Below, in pieces: positions 53,253-61,502 of a stretch of DNA of 64,000 nucleotides. Origin of the DNA: Nonomuraea dietziae. Its GTDB lineage: Bacteria; Actinomycetota; Actinomycetes; Streptosporangiales; Streptosporangiaceae. The notes under the pieces are model-generated. The model had not been told where the DNA came from. It was given only the letters and a program-made list of their open reading frames with translations, and searched no databases. A program made the position numbers and the translations under genes. The stretch is taken from contig NZ_JACIBV010000001.1 in the NCBI RefSeq assembly GCF_014195505.1, positions 1,488,001 to 1,552,000 on the forward strand. The letters are read 5' to 3'. Position 1 is the first letter of the stretch. Every line of letters begins with the position of its first letter.

Positions 53253-53768
53253 GTGGATATTCGCAAAGGTGGACCAGGAGACGTCGCGGCGGTGCTGCGG
53301 ATGTTCGACAGCGCGATCGAGTGGCTGGTGGCACAGGGTAGGACCGGACAGTGGGGCAGCGAGCCCTTCTCCGCCGACCCCAAGCGTGTCGGGCAGGTGG
53401 CCGGTTGGGCCGAGGGTGAGGGCATGCGCATCGCCGTGATCGACGGCGAGGCGGCCGGGTGCATGACGGTCGGCGGGCCGCTGCCGTACGTCAGCGCGGC
53501 CGACGAACCCGAGCTGTACGTGCAGGGGCTGGTCATCGACCAGCGCTTCCACGGGCGCGGCGTGGGCAGGGCGCTGCTGGACCTGGCAGTGGGCGAGGCC
53601 AGAGAGCAGGGCGTGGACCTCGTGCGCGTCGACTGCTACGCCGGTGACGACGGGCAGTTGGTGCGCTACTACGAAAGCTGCGGTTTCCGGCGCGCGCAGA
53701 CCTTCACGGTGGGTCAGTGGCCAGGGCAGGTGCTCGAGCGCAGGGTCTCCGACCCCGTACGGCTGTGA
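53253..53768 (+). CDS. GNAT-family N-acetyltransferase
   Basis: 171 residues from GTG 53253. A TATGAT -10 lies at 53241-53246, so translation probably begins at the first base of the mRNA. Acetyl-CoA-binding motif A is LYVQGLVIDQRFHGRGVGRALLDLAVGEAREQG, with RxxGxG/A as GRGVGR. The C-terminal RYYESCGFRRAQTF is the GNAT tail. Acceptor unknown; candidates include small amines or ribosomal proteins. Confidence 0.9.
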   Translation: MDIRKGGPGDVAAVLRMFDSAIEWLVAQGRTGQWGSEPFSADPKRVGQVAGWAEGEGMRIAVIDGEAAGCMTVGGPLPYVSAADEPELYVQGLVIDQRFHGRGVGRALLDLAVGEAREQGVDLVRVDCYAGDDGQLVRYYESCGFRRAQTFTVGQWPGQVLERRVSDPVRL

Positions 53769-53942
53769 CCACGGGCCCCTTTTGGTAAAGGAACTCCGCC
53801 ACAGGGATTGACGGAGGGTTTGAGACGGAATGATGGCGTATGCGCGTCGCGGCTGGCCTCGATCAGGGCCCCGGACGGCGGCGCGCACGTCTCCCCCCAG
53901 ACACCGACCCCGCGCAGGGGCAGTCGAAGAATCGGGGACCTC

Positions 53943-54449
53943 ATGAGCAATCTCATCGCCATCGCCTATCCGGACGTCGAGACCGCCACGCGGGTGCGCG
54001 ACCGCCTGCTCGACATGCAGCGCGAGAAGCTCATCACGCTCGCCGACGCCGCGGTGGCGGAGAAGAAGCCCGACGGGAAGATCAAACTTCACCAGCTGCG
54101 CAGCACGGTCGGCGGCGGCGCGGCGGCGGGCAGCCTGTGGGGCGGGCTGATCGGCCTGCTGTTCCTGGCCCCGCTGCTGGGCATGGCGGTGGGCGCGGCC
54201 GCCGGAGCGGCCGGCGGCGCGGCGACCGACATCGGCGTGGACGACTCCTTCATGAGGGACCTGGGCCAGCGCATGCAGCCCGGCAGCGCCACGCTGTTCC
54301 TGCTGGTCGTCCAGAGCACCCCTGACAAGGTGATCGCCGAGGTCGCGCCCTACGGCGGGGAGATCATCCAGACCTCGCTCAGCGCGGAGGCCGAGGCATC
54401 CCTGCGTGAGTCGGTCGAGGCCGCCCGGTCGGCCGCCGCGGCCCGCTGA
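53943..54449 (+). CDS. DUF1269-family membrane protein
   Basis: 168 residues from ATG 53943. MSNLIAIAYPDVETATRVRDRLLDMQREKLITLADAAVAEKKPDGKIKLHQ is the conserved N-terminus. GGGAAAGSLWGGLIGLLFLAPLLGMAVGAAAGAAGGAATDIGV is a glycine-rich membrane hairpin, and the C-terminal soluble part ends in coiled alanine-rich helix. Function unknown; the family is often stress-associated. It precedes the amino-acid antiporter by 32 bp and may be co-transcribed. Confidence 0.85.
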   Translation: MSNLIAIAYPDVETATRVRDRLLDMQREKLITLADAAVAEKKPDGKIKLHQLRSTVGGGAAAGSLWGGLIGLLFLAPLLGMAVGAAAGAAGGAATDIGVDDSFMRDLGQRMQPGSATLFLLVVQSTPDKVIAEVAPYGGEIIQTSLSAEAEASLRESVEAARSAAAAR

Positions 54450-54481
54450 CCCACCGGCTTCACGCTCGGACGGCTGAGCAC

Positions 54482-55939
54482 ATGAGCCAGCACACGAGCG
54501 GCGCGGTCGCGCAGACCTCCAGCGCTCAGAAGTTGCCGCTGCTGACACTGACCGCCATGGTGGTCGGCTCGATGGTCGGCGCCGGGGTGTTCTCGCTGCC
54601 CCGTAACTTCGCCCAGGCCACCGGCGTGCTCGGCGCGCTGATCGCCTGGACGGTCGCCGGAGCCGGCATGCTGATGCTCGCCTTCGTCTTCCAGACGCTC
54701 GCCGTGCGCAAGCCCGAACTCAACGCGGGCGTCTACGCCTACGCGAAGGCGGGATTTGGCGAGTTCCCCGGCTTCTTCTCCGCCTTCGGCTACTGGGCCA
54801 GCGCCTGTGTCGGCAACGTGTCGTACTGGGTGCTGATCAAGTCCACGGTCGGCGCGGCCGTGCCGGGGTTCGGCGAGGGAGACACGCTGCTGGCGGTGGC
54901 CGTCTCGGTCGTCGGCGTGTGGGCCTTCCACTTCATGATCGTGCGCGGCGTGAAGGAGGCCGCCGCCATCAACAAGATCGTCACGATCGCGAAGCTCGTG
55001 CCGCTGCTGCTGTTCGTGGTGATCCTCACCGTCGCCTTCAAGGCGGACGTGTTCGGCGCCAACTTCTGGGGCGGGCAGCAACGCTCGGCCGGAGCGCTGT
55101 TCGAGCAGGTCAAGGCGACCATGCTGGTGACGGTCTTCGTCTTCCTGGGTGTGGAGGGCGCCAGCGTCTACTCCCGCTACGCCCGCAGGCGCGAGGACGT
55201 CGGCAGGGCCACCGTGCTCGGCTTCCTCAGCGTCCTGGCCCTGTTCGCCTCGGTGACGATCCTGTCCTACGCCACCCTGTCCAAGGCCGAGCTCACCGGG
55301 CTGCGGCAGCCGTCCGTGGCAGGGGTGCTGGAGTCGGTGGTCGGGGGCTGGGGCGCGGCCCTCATCAGCGTCGGGCTCATCGTCTCGGTGCTCGGCGCCT
55401 ACCTGGCCTGGACCCTCATGGCCGCCGAGGTGCTGTTCGTGGCCGCCAGGGACGATGACATGCCGGCCTTCCTCAAGCGCGAGAACCGGCAGGGCGCGCC
55501 GGTCACCGCGCTGGTGATGACCAGCGTGCTGGTCACCGCCGTGCTGGCGATCACGCTGTTCTCCGACGACGCCTTCACCTTCACGCTGAAGCTGTGCAGC
55601 TCGCTGTCGCTGGTGCCGTACCTGCTGGCCGCCGGGTACGCGCTCAAGCTCACCCTCACCAGGGACGGCTACGAGAGGGAGGCGCGGGCGCGGCGCAAGG
55701 ACCTGGTGGTGGCGGCGCTGGCCGTCGTCTACACCGCTTTCCTGATCTTCGCGGCGGGGCTGGAGTTCCTGCTGCTGTCGTTCGTCATCTACGCGCCGGG
55801 CACGATCCTGTTCATCATCACCAGGCGCGAACGCGGCAGGAGGGTCTTCTCCCCCGCCGAGCTGGTGCTGTTCGTGGTGGCCGTCGTGGGGGCGGTCATC
55901 GGCGTCGCGGGCCTCGCCAGTGGCCTCATCACCATCTGA
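54482..55939 (+). CDS. APC-superfamily basic amino acid antiporter (ArcD-type)
   Basis: 485 residues, about 12 to 13 transmembrane helices. LTLTAMVVGSMVGAGVFSLPRNFA contains the GSMxGxG substrate-loop of APC transporters. EGASVYSRYARRREDVGRATVLGF and FLKRENRQGAPVTALVMTS are typical of the basic amino acid/polyamine antiporter (ArcD/YdgI) branch that exchanges arginine for ornithine, or similar. No arcABC genes are present here, so it may serve acid resistance or polyamine transport. Confidence 0.88.
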   Translation: MSQHTSGAVAQTSSAQKLPLLTLTAMVVGSMVGAGVFSLPRNFAQATGVLGALIAWTVAGAGMLMLAFVFQTLAVRKPELNAGVYAYAKAGFGEFPGFFSAFGYWASACVGNVSYWVLIKSTVGAAVPGFGEGDTLLAVAVSVVGVWAFHFMIVRGVKEAAAINKIVTIAKLVPLLLFVVILTVAFKADVFGANFWGGQQRSAGALFEQVKATMLVTVFVFLGVEGASVYSRYARRREDVGRATVLGFLSVLALFASVTILSYATLSKAELTGLRQPSVAGVLESVVGGWGAALISVGLIVSVLGAYLAWTLMAAEVLFVAARDDDMPAFLKRENRQGAPVTALVMTSVLVTAVLAITLFSDDAFTFTLKLCSSLSLVPYLLAAGYALKLTLTRDGYEREARARRKDLVVAALAVVYTAFLIFAAGLEFLLLSFVIYAPGTILFIITRRERGRRVFSPAELVLFVVAVVGAVIGVAGLASGLITI

Positions 55940-55968
55940 ACCTTTCGCCAGGACCACAGGGGACGACA

Positions 55969-56502
55969 ATGACCAGGTCACATCGAACGAGCGGACGGCG
56001 TGCGGCGCTGCGGGCCGTGGTGGCGGCCTGTCTGCTGCTGGTGTGCGCGGCCTGCGCCGAGGAACGCGGCCCCGACCAGTGGGACCGCGGCGGCCTGGTC
56101 GACGGGCAGGTCGGCGCGGTGCAGCTGATCCACGCCCACGTCCTGGCCCCGCCCATGGACGCGCAGAAGACGGGCGACGACCTCGGCCTGTACGTGACGC
56201 TGGTTAACAACAGCGACAGGGACCAGGTCCTGAACGGCGTCAGCACCGTGCACGCCGACAGCGTCGTCTACCGCGAAGGGGACCAGCAGCCGCAGCCGAT
56301 CGCGGTGACGCTGCCCGCCCGCCGCACCGTCAGCCTGCAGGAGGGCCATGACCGGCCGCACCTGGAGCTGGTCGGCATCCACCGGCCGCTCGGCGCCACC
56401 CCGATCGACGTCACCTTCCGCTTCCCCTCCGCCGGGACCATCACGCTGCGCGTCCCCGTGCTGCCGCTGAGCCGTGGGGCGGGCTCGCCGGCTCCCGGGT
56501 AG
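55969..56502 (+). CDS. Lipoprotein with PCuAC-like copper-chaperone fold
   Basis: 177 residues from ATG 55969. A long twin-Arg-containing N-region (RTSGRRAALR) precedes the hydrophobic AVVAACLLLVCAAC lipobox. The body GDDLGLYVTLVNNSDRDQVLNGVSTVHADSV, LPARRTVSLQEGHDRPHLELVGIHRPLGATPIDVTFRFPSAGTITLRVPV follows the extracytoplasmic PCuAC cupredoxin-like pattern. The strict H(M)X10MX21HXM copper ligands are only partly matched, so copper binding is uncertain. It sits 30 bp after the antiporter. Confidence 0.65.
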   Translation: MTRSHRTSGRRAALRAVVAACLLLVCAACAEERGPDQWDRGGLVDGQVGAVQLIHAHVLAPPMDAQKTGDDLGLYVTLVNNSDRDQVLNGVSTVHADSVVYREGDQQPQPIAVTLPARRTVSLQEGHDRPHLELVGIHRPLGATPIDVTFRFPSAGTITLRVPVLPLSRGAGSPAPG

Positions 56503-56632
56503 CGGCCGAGGACCTGCGCCGCCAGGGGCGGTCACCCGCCGGCAGACGGGGCTACTTACTTCGCCTGCCGTACGCAAGGAGCCTTCCCTGGGACGACGAC
56601 CGGGCGGGGTGGGCCGGGCGACGATCGACAGC

Positions 56633-57979
56633 ATGAACGACATCCTTCGTGAACGGGTGGAAGGCGCCGTGCACGCCCCCGGCGACGAGCGCTACGAGGC
56701 GGAGCGGCGGCCGTGGAACCGGCTGGTCGATCATCGGCCGGCCGTCGTCGTCGAGGCGGCCGGCCCCGGTGACGTGCGGGCCGCGCTGCTGACGGCGCGC
56801 GAGCGCGAGGTGCCGTTCGCCGTCCAGTCCACCGGGCACGGCACGCTGGTGCCCACCGACGGCGGCGTGCTGGTCAAGACGACACCGATGGCGTCGGTGC
56901 GGGTCGATCCCGAGCGGCGCACCGCCCGGGTGGGCGCGGGCGCGATCTGGTCCGACGTCATCACCGCCGCCGCGCCGTACGGCCTGGCGCCCGTCTCCGG
57001 CACCCCCGCGATCGGCGTGGCCGGCTACACCCTGGGCGGCGGGGCGGGCTGGCTGTCGCGTCTGCACGGCTACGCCGCCGACAACCTGATCGGCGCAGAG
57101 GTCGTGACCGCCGAAGGGCACAGCGTCACCGTCAGCGCCGACGAGCACCCGGAGCTGTTCTGGGCGCTGCGCGGCGGCGGAGGCAACTTCGCGGTGGTGA
57201 CCTCGCTGGAGTTCAGGCTGCACCCGGTGGGCCGGGTGCACGCGGGGATGGCGCTGTTCCCCTTCGAGCGGGCGGCCGACACCCTGGCCCGCTACAGGGA
57301 GTGGGCGCTGACCGAGCCGGACGAGCTGAACACCTCGGTCATCCTGATGCGCATGCCGGGCCGCGGCTGGGTGCTTGCCGTCCGGGCCTTCTGCGTGGAC
57401 GGCGGCGAGCACGCGCTGGAGTCGCTGCTGGAGGTGGCCGGGCCCTCGCTGGGCGGAGAGTTCGCCACGATGAGCTTCGCCGAGGCCGCCACCGCTTTCG
57501 GCGGCCCCCCTCCGCCTCCGATGGCCGTGCTCCAGCACATCGACCTGCTGGAGCAGGTGAGCGACGAGGCGATCGACACGATCGTCAAGAGCGCGGACGG
57601 CACGCTGACGGCGATCGAGGTGCGACACTGGGGCGGCGCGATGGCCAGGCCCGAGCCGGGAGCGGGGCCCGTGGGGCATCGGCGGGTGCCGTTCTCGGTG
57701 ATCGCGACCTCGGTGCTCGACGGCTCAGACGAGCGCGAACAGGTGGAAGGGGACCAGCGGGAGGTGGCCAGGGCGCTGCGGCCGCACGCCATGGGCGGCA
57801 CGTTCCTGAACTTCCTGTACGACCCGTCGAGGACGGCGACGGCCTACACCGCCGCCGACCACGCGCGACTGGCCGAGGTGAAGCGGGAGTGGGATCCCGG
57901 CAACGTCCTGGGCCGCAGCCACAACATCGCCCCGGCTAGCGGGTCTCCTCGAGGGCGGAGCCCTTCTTCCACTCCTTGA
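56633..57979 (+). CDS. FAD-binding (BBE-type) oxidoreductase
   Basis: 448 residues from ATG 56633. The PCMH FAD domain includes VPFAVQSTGHGTLVPTDGGVLVKTTPM, where the GHG His is positioned for 8-alpha-histidyl FAD, and SGTPAIGVAGYTLGGGAGWLSRLHGYAADNLIGAEVVTA. The cysteine that would give bicovalent FAD is absent (SGTPAIG instead of a Cys-containing loop). C-terminal BBE segment KREWDPGNVLGRSHNIAPA. Such enzymes oxidise sugars, alkaloids or polyketides. The last 44 bases overlap the convergent L,D-transpeptidase gene, extending the usual HNIxPA end by about 12 residues. Confidence 0.88.
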   Translation: MNDILRERVEGAVHAPGDERYEAERRPWNRLVDHRPAVVVEAAGPGDVRAALLTAREREVPFAVQSTGHGTLVPTDGGVLVKTTPMASVRVDPERRTARVGAGAIWSDVITAAAPYGLAPVSGTPAIGVAGYTLGGGAGWLSRLHGYAADNLIGAEVVTAEGHSVTVSADEHPELFWALRGGGGNFAVVTSLEFRLHPVGRVHAGMALFPFERAADTLARYREWALTEPDELNTSVILMRMPGRGWVLAVRAFCVDGGEHALESLLEVAGPSLGGEFATMSFAEAATAFGGPPPPPMAVLQHIDLLEQVSDEAIDTIVKSADGTLTAIEVRHWGGAMARPEPGAGPVGHRRVPFSVIATSVLDGSDEREQVEGDQREVARALRPHAMGGTFLNFLYDPSRTATAYTAADHARLAEVKREWDPGNVLGRSHNIAPASGSPRGRSPSSTP

Positions 57980-59135
57980 ACGACAGCTGCCAGAAGCCCC
58001 AGCCGTTGTTCCACTCCAGCTCGCGGTTGGTGCCGGTGATGTCGACCACGTCGCCGCGCTGCATGGTGTCGTGGAACCACTTGGCCTGGTCGGGGCGGGA
58101 GTTGATGCAGCCGTGGCTGACGTTCTGCCTGCCCTGCGCCCAGACGTTGTTCTTGGCGTGGACGTATTCACCGGAGTTGGAGATGCGCACGGCGTGGTTG
58201 ATCATCACGTCGTAGTAGCCGGGGTCGCCCTTCTTGCGGCCGGGCGAGATCATCCGGACCGGGTTGGCGCGCTCCATGGTCAGGTGGACGCCCGAGGTGG
58301 TGGTGTACTCCCGCGTGGTGGCCATGCCCGCGCTGATGCGCATGGTCTTGACCTTCTTGCCGTCGCGGTAGACGTACATCATGTGCGTCTTGGTGTTGAC
58401 CTTGCTGATCTGCTTGGCGCCGATCTTGATGGTCGTGGTGTAGTCCTTCACCCCGTACATGTCCTTGCCGCCCTGCACGCCGTTGAGGCGCGCGGTCAGC
58501 TTGACGTCCTGGTGGGCGGGCCAGTACTTGGCGGTGCGGTAGATGACGGTCTTGTCGTTGATCCACCGCCAGGCGCCCTCGACGGGCTTTTCCGCCTCGA
58601 CCTCCAACGCCCCCTCCACGGCCGCCTTGTCGGAGACCGGGTTGTTGAAGGTGAGGATGATCGGCGCCCCCACGCCGACCTTCTCGCCCTTCTGGTTCGG
58701 GGTGACGTCGGCGACCTCGAGCTCGACCTCGGGCTTGAGGGTCTTGAAGCTGGCCGCCGCCGTCGTCGTCCCGGCCTTGGCCGAGACGCTGTAGCTGCTG
58801 GTCGGCCTCAGCGGTTCCTTGGAGACCCACTTGGTCTTGTCAGCGTTGAAGGAGCCTTCGAGCTGCTTGCCGCCGCCTTGGACGACCACCTCGTCCAGCG
58901 CGCCGCCCGAGGCGGTGACGACCACCTTCTTGTTCGGCTTCACCTTGGAGCTGCCCTGCGCTGGGCTGATCTTGATGGCGGGAGCGGGCGAGGCCGAGGC
59001 CGTCGCCGACTTCCCAGCTGCGGCGGGCCCGCCCGGGGCGGCTGGGCCGCCCGAGCAGGACGCCGTCAAAGCGGCGGCCACGACGACCGCGACTCCGGCG
59101 ACGGGCCTCCTCCAAGCTGGCGCAACACTCAACAC
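57936..59135 (-). CDS. L,D-transpeptidase lipoprotein (LdtMt2-like)
   Basis: 399 residues from GTG 59135, preceded by GGGGGAGA; a longer frame to 59168 lacks a ribosome-binding site. The signal ends in lipobox LTASC. Two Ig-like domains (about 50-240) precede the YkuD catalytic domain (about 245-385) with active-site SHGCINSR and upstream MINHAVRISNSGEYVHAKNN. It forms 3-3 cross-links in peptidoglycan at the outer membrane face of the cytoplasmic membrane and is relatively insensitive to penicillins. A dedicated promoter lies at 59220-59248. Its end overlaps the FAD oxidoreductase. Confidence 0.93.
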   Translation of the reverse strand: MLSVAPAWRRPVAGVAVVVAAALTASCSGGPAAPGGPAAAGKSATASASPAPAIKISPAQGSSKVKPNKKVVVTASGGALDEVVVQGGGKQLEGSFNADKTKWVSKEPLRPTSSYSVSAKAGTTTAAASFKTLKPEVELEVADVTPNQKGEKVGVGAPIILTFNNPVSDKAAVEGALEVEAEKPVEGAWRWINDKTVIYRTAKYWPAHQDVKLTARLNGVQGGKDMYGVKDYTTTIKIGAKQISKVNTKTHMMYVYRDGKKVKTMRISAGMATTREYTTTSGVHLTMERANPVRMISPGRKKGDPGYYDVMINHAVRISNSGEYVHAKNNVWAQGRQNVSHGCINSRPDQAKWFHDTMQRGDVVDITGTNRELEWNNGWGFWQLSFKEWKKGSALEETR

Positions 59136-59219
59136 AGATCTCTCCCCCAGAACAGCAAAGCGCACCACAAGACTTTATTGGTCATACCTGTTAGATGCCG
59201 AATCATATGGGAGAGTTCG

Positions 59220-59248
59220 GTAACAATTAGGACACCTAAGAGCGTCAA
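59220..59248 (-). promoter_or_regulatory. Promoter of the L,D-transpeptidase gene
   Basis: On the minus strand TTGACG (59248-59243) is followed after 17 bp by TGTTAC (59225-59220), in the most AT-rich patch of this region. The -35 overlaps the end of the upstream recD2 gene. Confidence 0.55.
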
Positions 59249-61449
59249 CCAGTTGACAGGCGGTGAGTCAGACCCGTGTGTCGGCGTCCCGCGCCCTTGG
59301 TGCGGATGGCCTGGGCCAGCGCCCGGCGCGATCCGACGATCACCACCAGGCGTTTCGCCCTGGTGATCGCGGTGTAGAGCAGGTTGCGCTGCAGCATCAT
59401 CCACGCGCTGGTGGCCAGCGGGATGACCACCGCCGGGTACTCGCTGCCCTGGGAGCGGTGGATGGAGACGGCGTAGGCGTGGGCCAGCTCGTCCAGCTCG
59501 TCGAAGGAGTAGTCGACGCTCTCCTCCTCGTCGGTCAGGACGGTGAGCTTGTGGTCGTCGGGGCGGATGTCGGTGACCACGCCGACGGTGCCGTTGAAGA
59601 CGCCCGCCGCGCCCTTGTCGTAGTTGTTGCGCAGCTGGGTGACCTTGTCGCCGATCCTGAAGACGCGCCCGCCGTAGCGCCGCTCGGGCATCCCCTCACG
59701 CGCGGGGGTCAGCGCCTCCTGCAGGGCGAGGTTGAGCGCGCCCGCGCCGGCCGCGCCCCTGTGCATGGGCGCCAGCACCTGCACGTCGCGGCGGGGATTG
59801 AGGCCGAACTTGCGGGCGATGCGGCGCGCGACCACGTCCACCGTGAGCGTGGCGATCTCCTCGGGCTCCTCGCAGGGGAACAGGAAGAAGTCCTTCATAC
59901 CCTCCAGCACCGGGTGGCGGCCGGTGTTGACCCGGTGGGCGTTGACCACCACGCCGGACTCCTGCGCCTGGCGGAAGATCTGCGTCAGCCGTACGCGGGG
60001 GATGTCGTCGGCGGCCAGCAGGTCCTTGAGCACCTCGCCCGCGCCGACTGAGGGCAGCTGGTCGACGTCGCCGACCAGCAGCAGGTGAGCTCCTGGGGCG
60101 ATGGCCTTGACCAGCTTGTTGGCCAGCAGCAGGTCGAGCATGGAGGCCTCGTCGACCACGACCAGGTCGGCCTCCAGCGGGTTGTCGCGGTCGAAGGTGG
60201 CCTCACCGCCAGGACGCAGTTGCAGCAGGCGGTGCACGGTGGTGGCCTCGTGCCCGGTCAGCTCCGACAGGCGCTTGGCCGCCCGTCCTGTCGGGGCGGC
60301 CAGGATGACCTTCGCCTTCCTCGCGCGGGCCAGCAGCACGATGGAGCGCACGGTGAAGGACTTGCCGCAGCCGGGGCCGCCGGTCAGCACCGCGACCTTC
60401 TCGGTCAGGGCAAGGCGCACCGCCTGACGCTGCTCGGTGGCCAGCTCCGCGCCCGTCTGACCGTGCAGCCACTGCTCGGCCCTGACCCAGTCGACGTCGG
60501 CGAAGCCCTTCAGCCGGTCGCGGCCGGTGCGCAGCAGGGTGAGCAGGCTGCCGGCCAGCGACAGCTCGGCGCGGTGGAAGGGCAGCAGGTAGACCGCGGG
60601 CACCACGTTGTCGCCCGCGGGGATGTCCTCGCGGACCACGCCCTCCTCGGCGACCAGCTCCTCCAGGCAGCTCTTGACCAGCTCGGGCGTCACCTCGAGG
60701 ATCTTGACGGCGTCGCCGACGAGGTTGGGGGCGGGCAGGTAGCAGTGGCCGTCGTCGGCGGCCTGCGACAGGGTGTAGCGCAGGCCCGCCTTGACCCGCT
60801 CGGGGCTGTCGTGCGGGATGCCGACCGCCTGGGCGATGGTGTCGGCGGTCTTGAAGCCGATGCCCCACACCTCGTCGGCCAGCTTGTACGGCTGGCCGCG
60901 CACGACCGAGATCGACGCCTCGCCGTACTGCTTGAAGATGCGCACCGCGATCGAGGTGGACACGCCCACGCCCTGCAGGAAGATCATGACCTCCTTGATG
61001 ATCTTCTGCTCCTCCCAGGCGACGGCGATCAGCTTGGTGCGCTTGGGGCCCAGGCCCGGCACCTCGACCAGGCGCTCGGGGCTGGTCTCGATGACGTCGA
61101 GCGTGTCGGTGCCGAAGTGGTCGACGATGCGCTCGGCCATCTTCGGGCCGATGCCCTTGATCAGGCCCGAGCCCAGGTAGCGGCGGATGCCCTGCACCGT
61201 GGCCGGAAGCACGGTGGCATACGACCACACCTCGAACTGCCTGCCGTAACGGGGGTGGGAGGTCCAGCGGCCGGTCAGCCGCAGCGACTCGCCGACCTGC
61301 GCGCCCAGCAGCGGCCCCACCACGGTGAGCAGCTCCGCGCCCGAACGCTCGGTGGCCACGCGCGCGATGGTGTAGCCGCTCTCCTCGTTGGCGTAGGTGA
61401 TCCGCTCGAGCACCGCCTCCAGCACGCTGCCGTTCTCCACGCCGACCAT
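59245..61449 (-). CDS. recD2: RecD2-type SF1B DNA helicase
   Basis: 734 residues. N-terminal OB-like region (residues 1-85), then a tandem helix-hairpin-helix block (GLIKGIGPKMAERIVDHFG, LVEVPGLGPKRTKLIAVAW, VWGIGFKTADTIAQAVG). The helicase core follows, with Walker A GGPGCGKS at 357-364, Walker B VVVDEASM, QLPSVGAGEVL, and C-terminal AYAVSIHRSQGSEYPAVVIPL with NLLYTAITRAK. This is the stand-alone 5'-3' helicase found without RecBC, acting in replication-fork or mismatch repair processes. It is divergent from the serine hydrolase at 61503. Confidence 0.93.
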   Translation of the reverse strand: MVGVENGSVLEAVLERITYANEESGYTIARVATERSGAELLTVVGPLLGAQVGESLRLTGRWTSHPRYGRQFEVWSYATVLPATVQGIRRYLGSGLIKGIGPKMAERIVDHFGTDTLDVIETSPERLVEVPGLGPKRTKLIAVAWEEQKIIKEVMIFLQGVGVSTSIAVRIFKQYGEASISVVRGQPYKLADEVWGIGFKTADTIAQAVGIPHDSPERVKAGLRYTLSQAADDGHCYLPAPNLVGDAVKILEVTPELVKSCLEELVAEEGVVREDIPAGDNVVPAVYLLPFHRAELSLAGSLLTLLRTGRDRLKGFADVDWVRAEQWLHGQTGAELATEQRQAVRLALTEKVAVLTGGPGCGKSFTVRSIVLLARARKAKVILAAPTGRAAKRLSELTGHEATTVHRLLQLRPGGEATFDRDNPLEADLVVVDEASMLDLLLANKLVKAIAPGAHLLLVGDVDQLPSVGAGEVLKDLLAADDIPRVRLTQIFRQAQESGVVVNAHRVNTGRHPVLEGMKDFFLFPCEEPEEIATLTVDVVARRIARKFGLNPRRDVQVLAPMHRGAAGAGALNLALQEALTPAREGMPERRYGGRVFRIGDKVTQLRNNYDKGAAGVFNGTVGVVTDIRPDDHKLTVLTDEEESVDYSFDELDELAHAYAVSIHRSQGSEYPAVVIPLATSAWMMLQRNLLYTAITRAKRLVVIVGSRRALAQAIRTKGAGRRHTGLTHRLSTG

Positions 61450-61502
61450 CCTAAAGGCGATCTTTTCAGCGTCTCCCTGCTCTCTCGGTACTCTTCGGCG
61501 TT

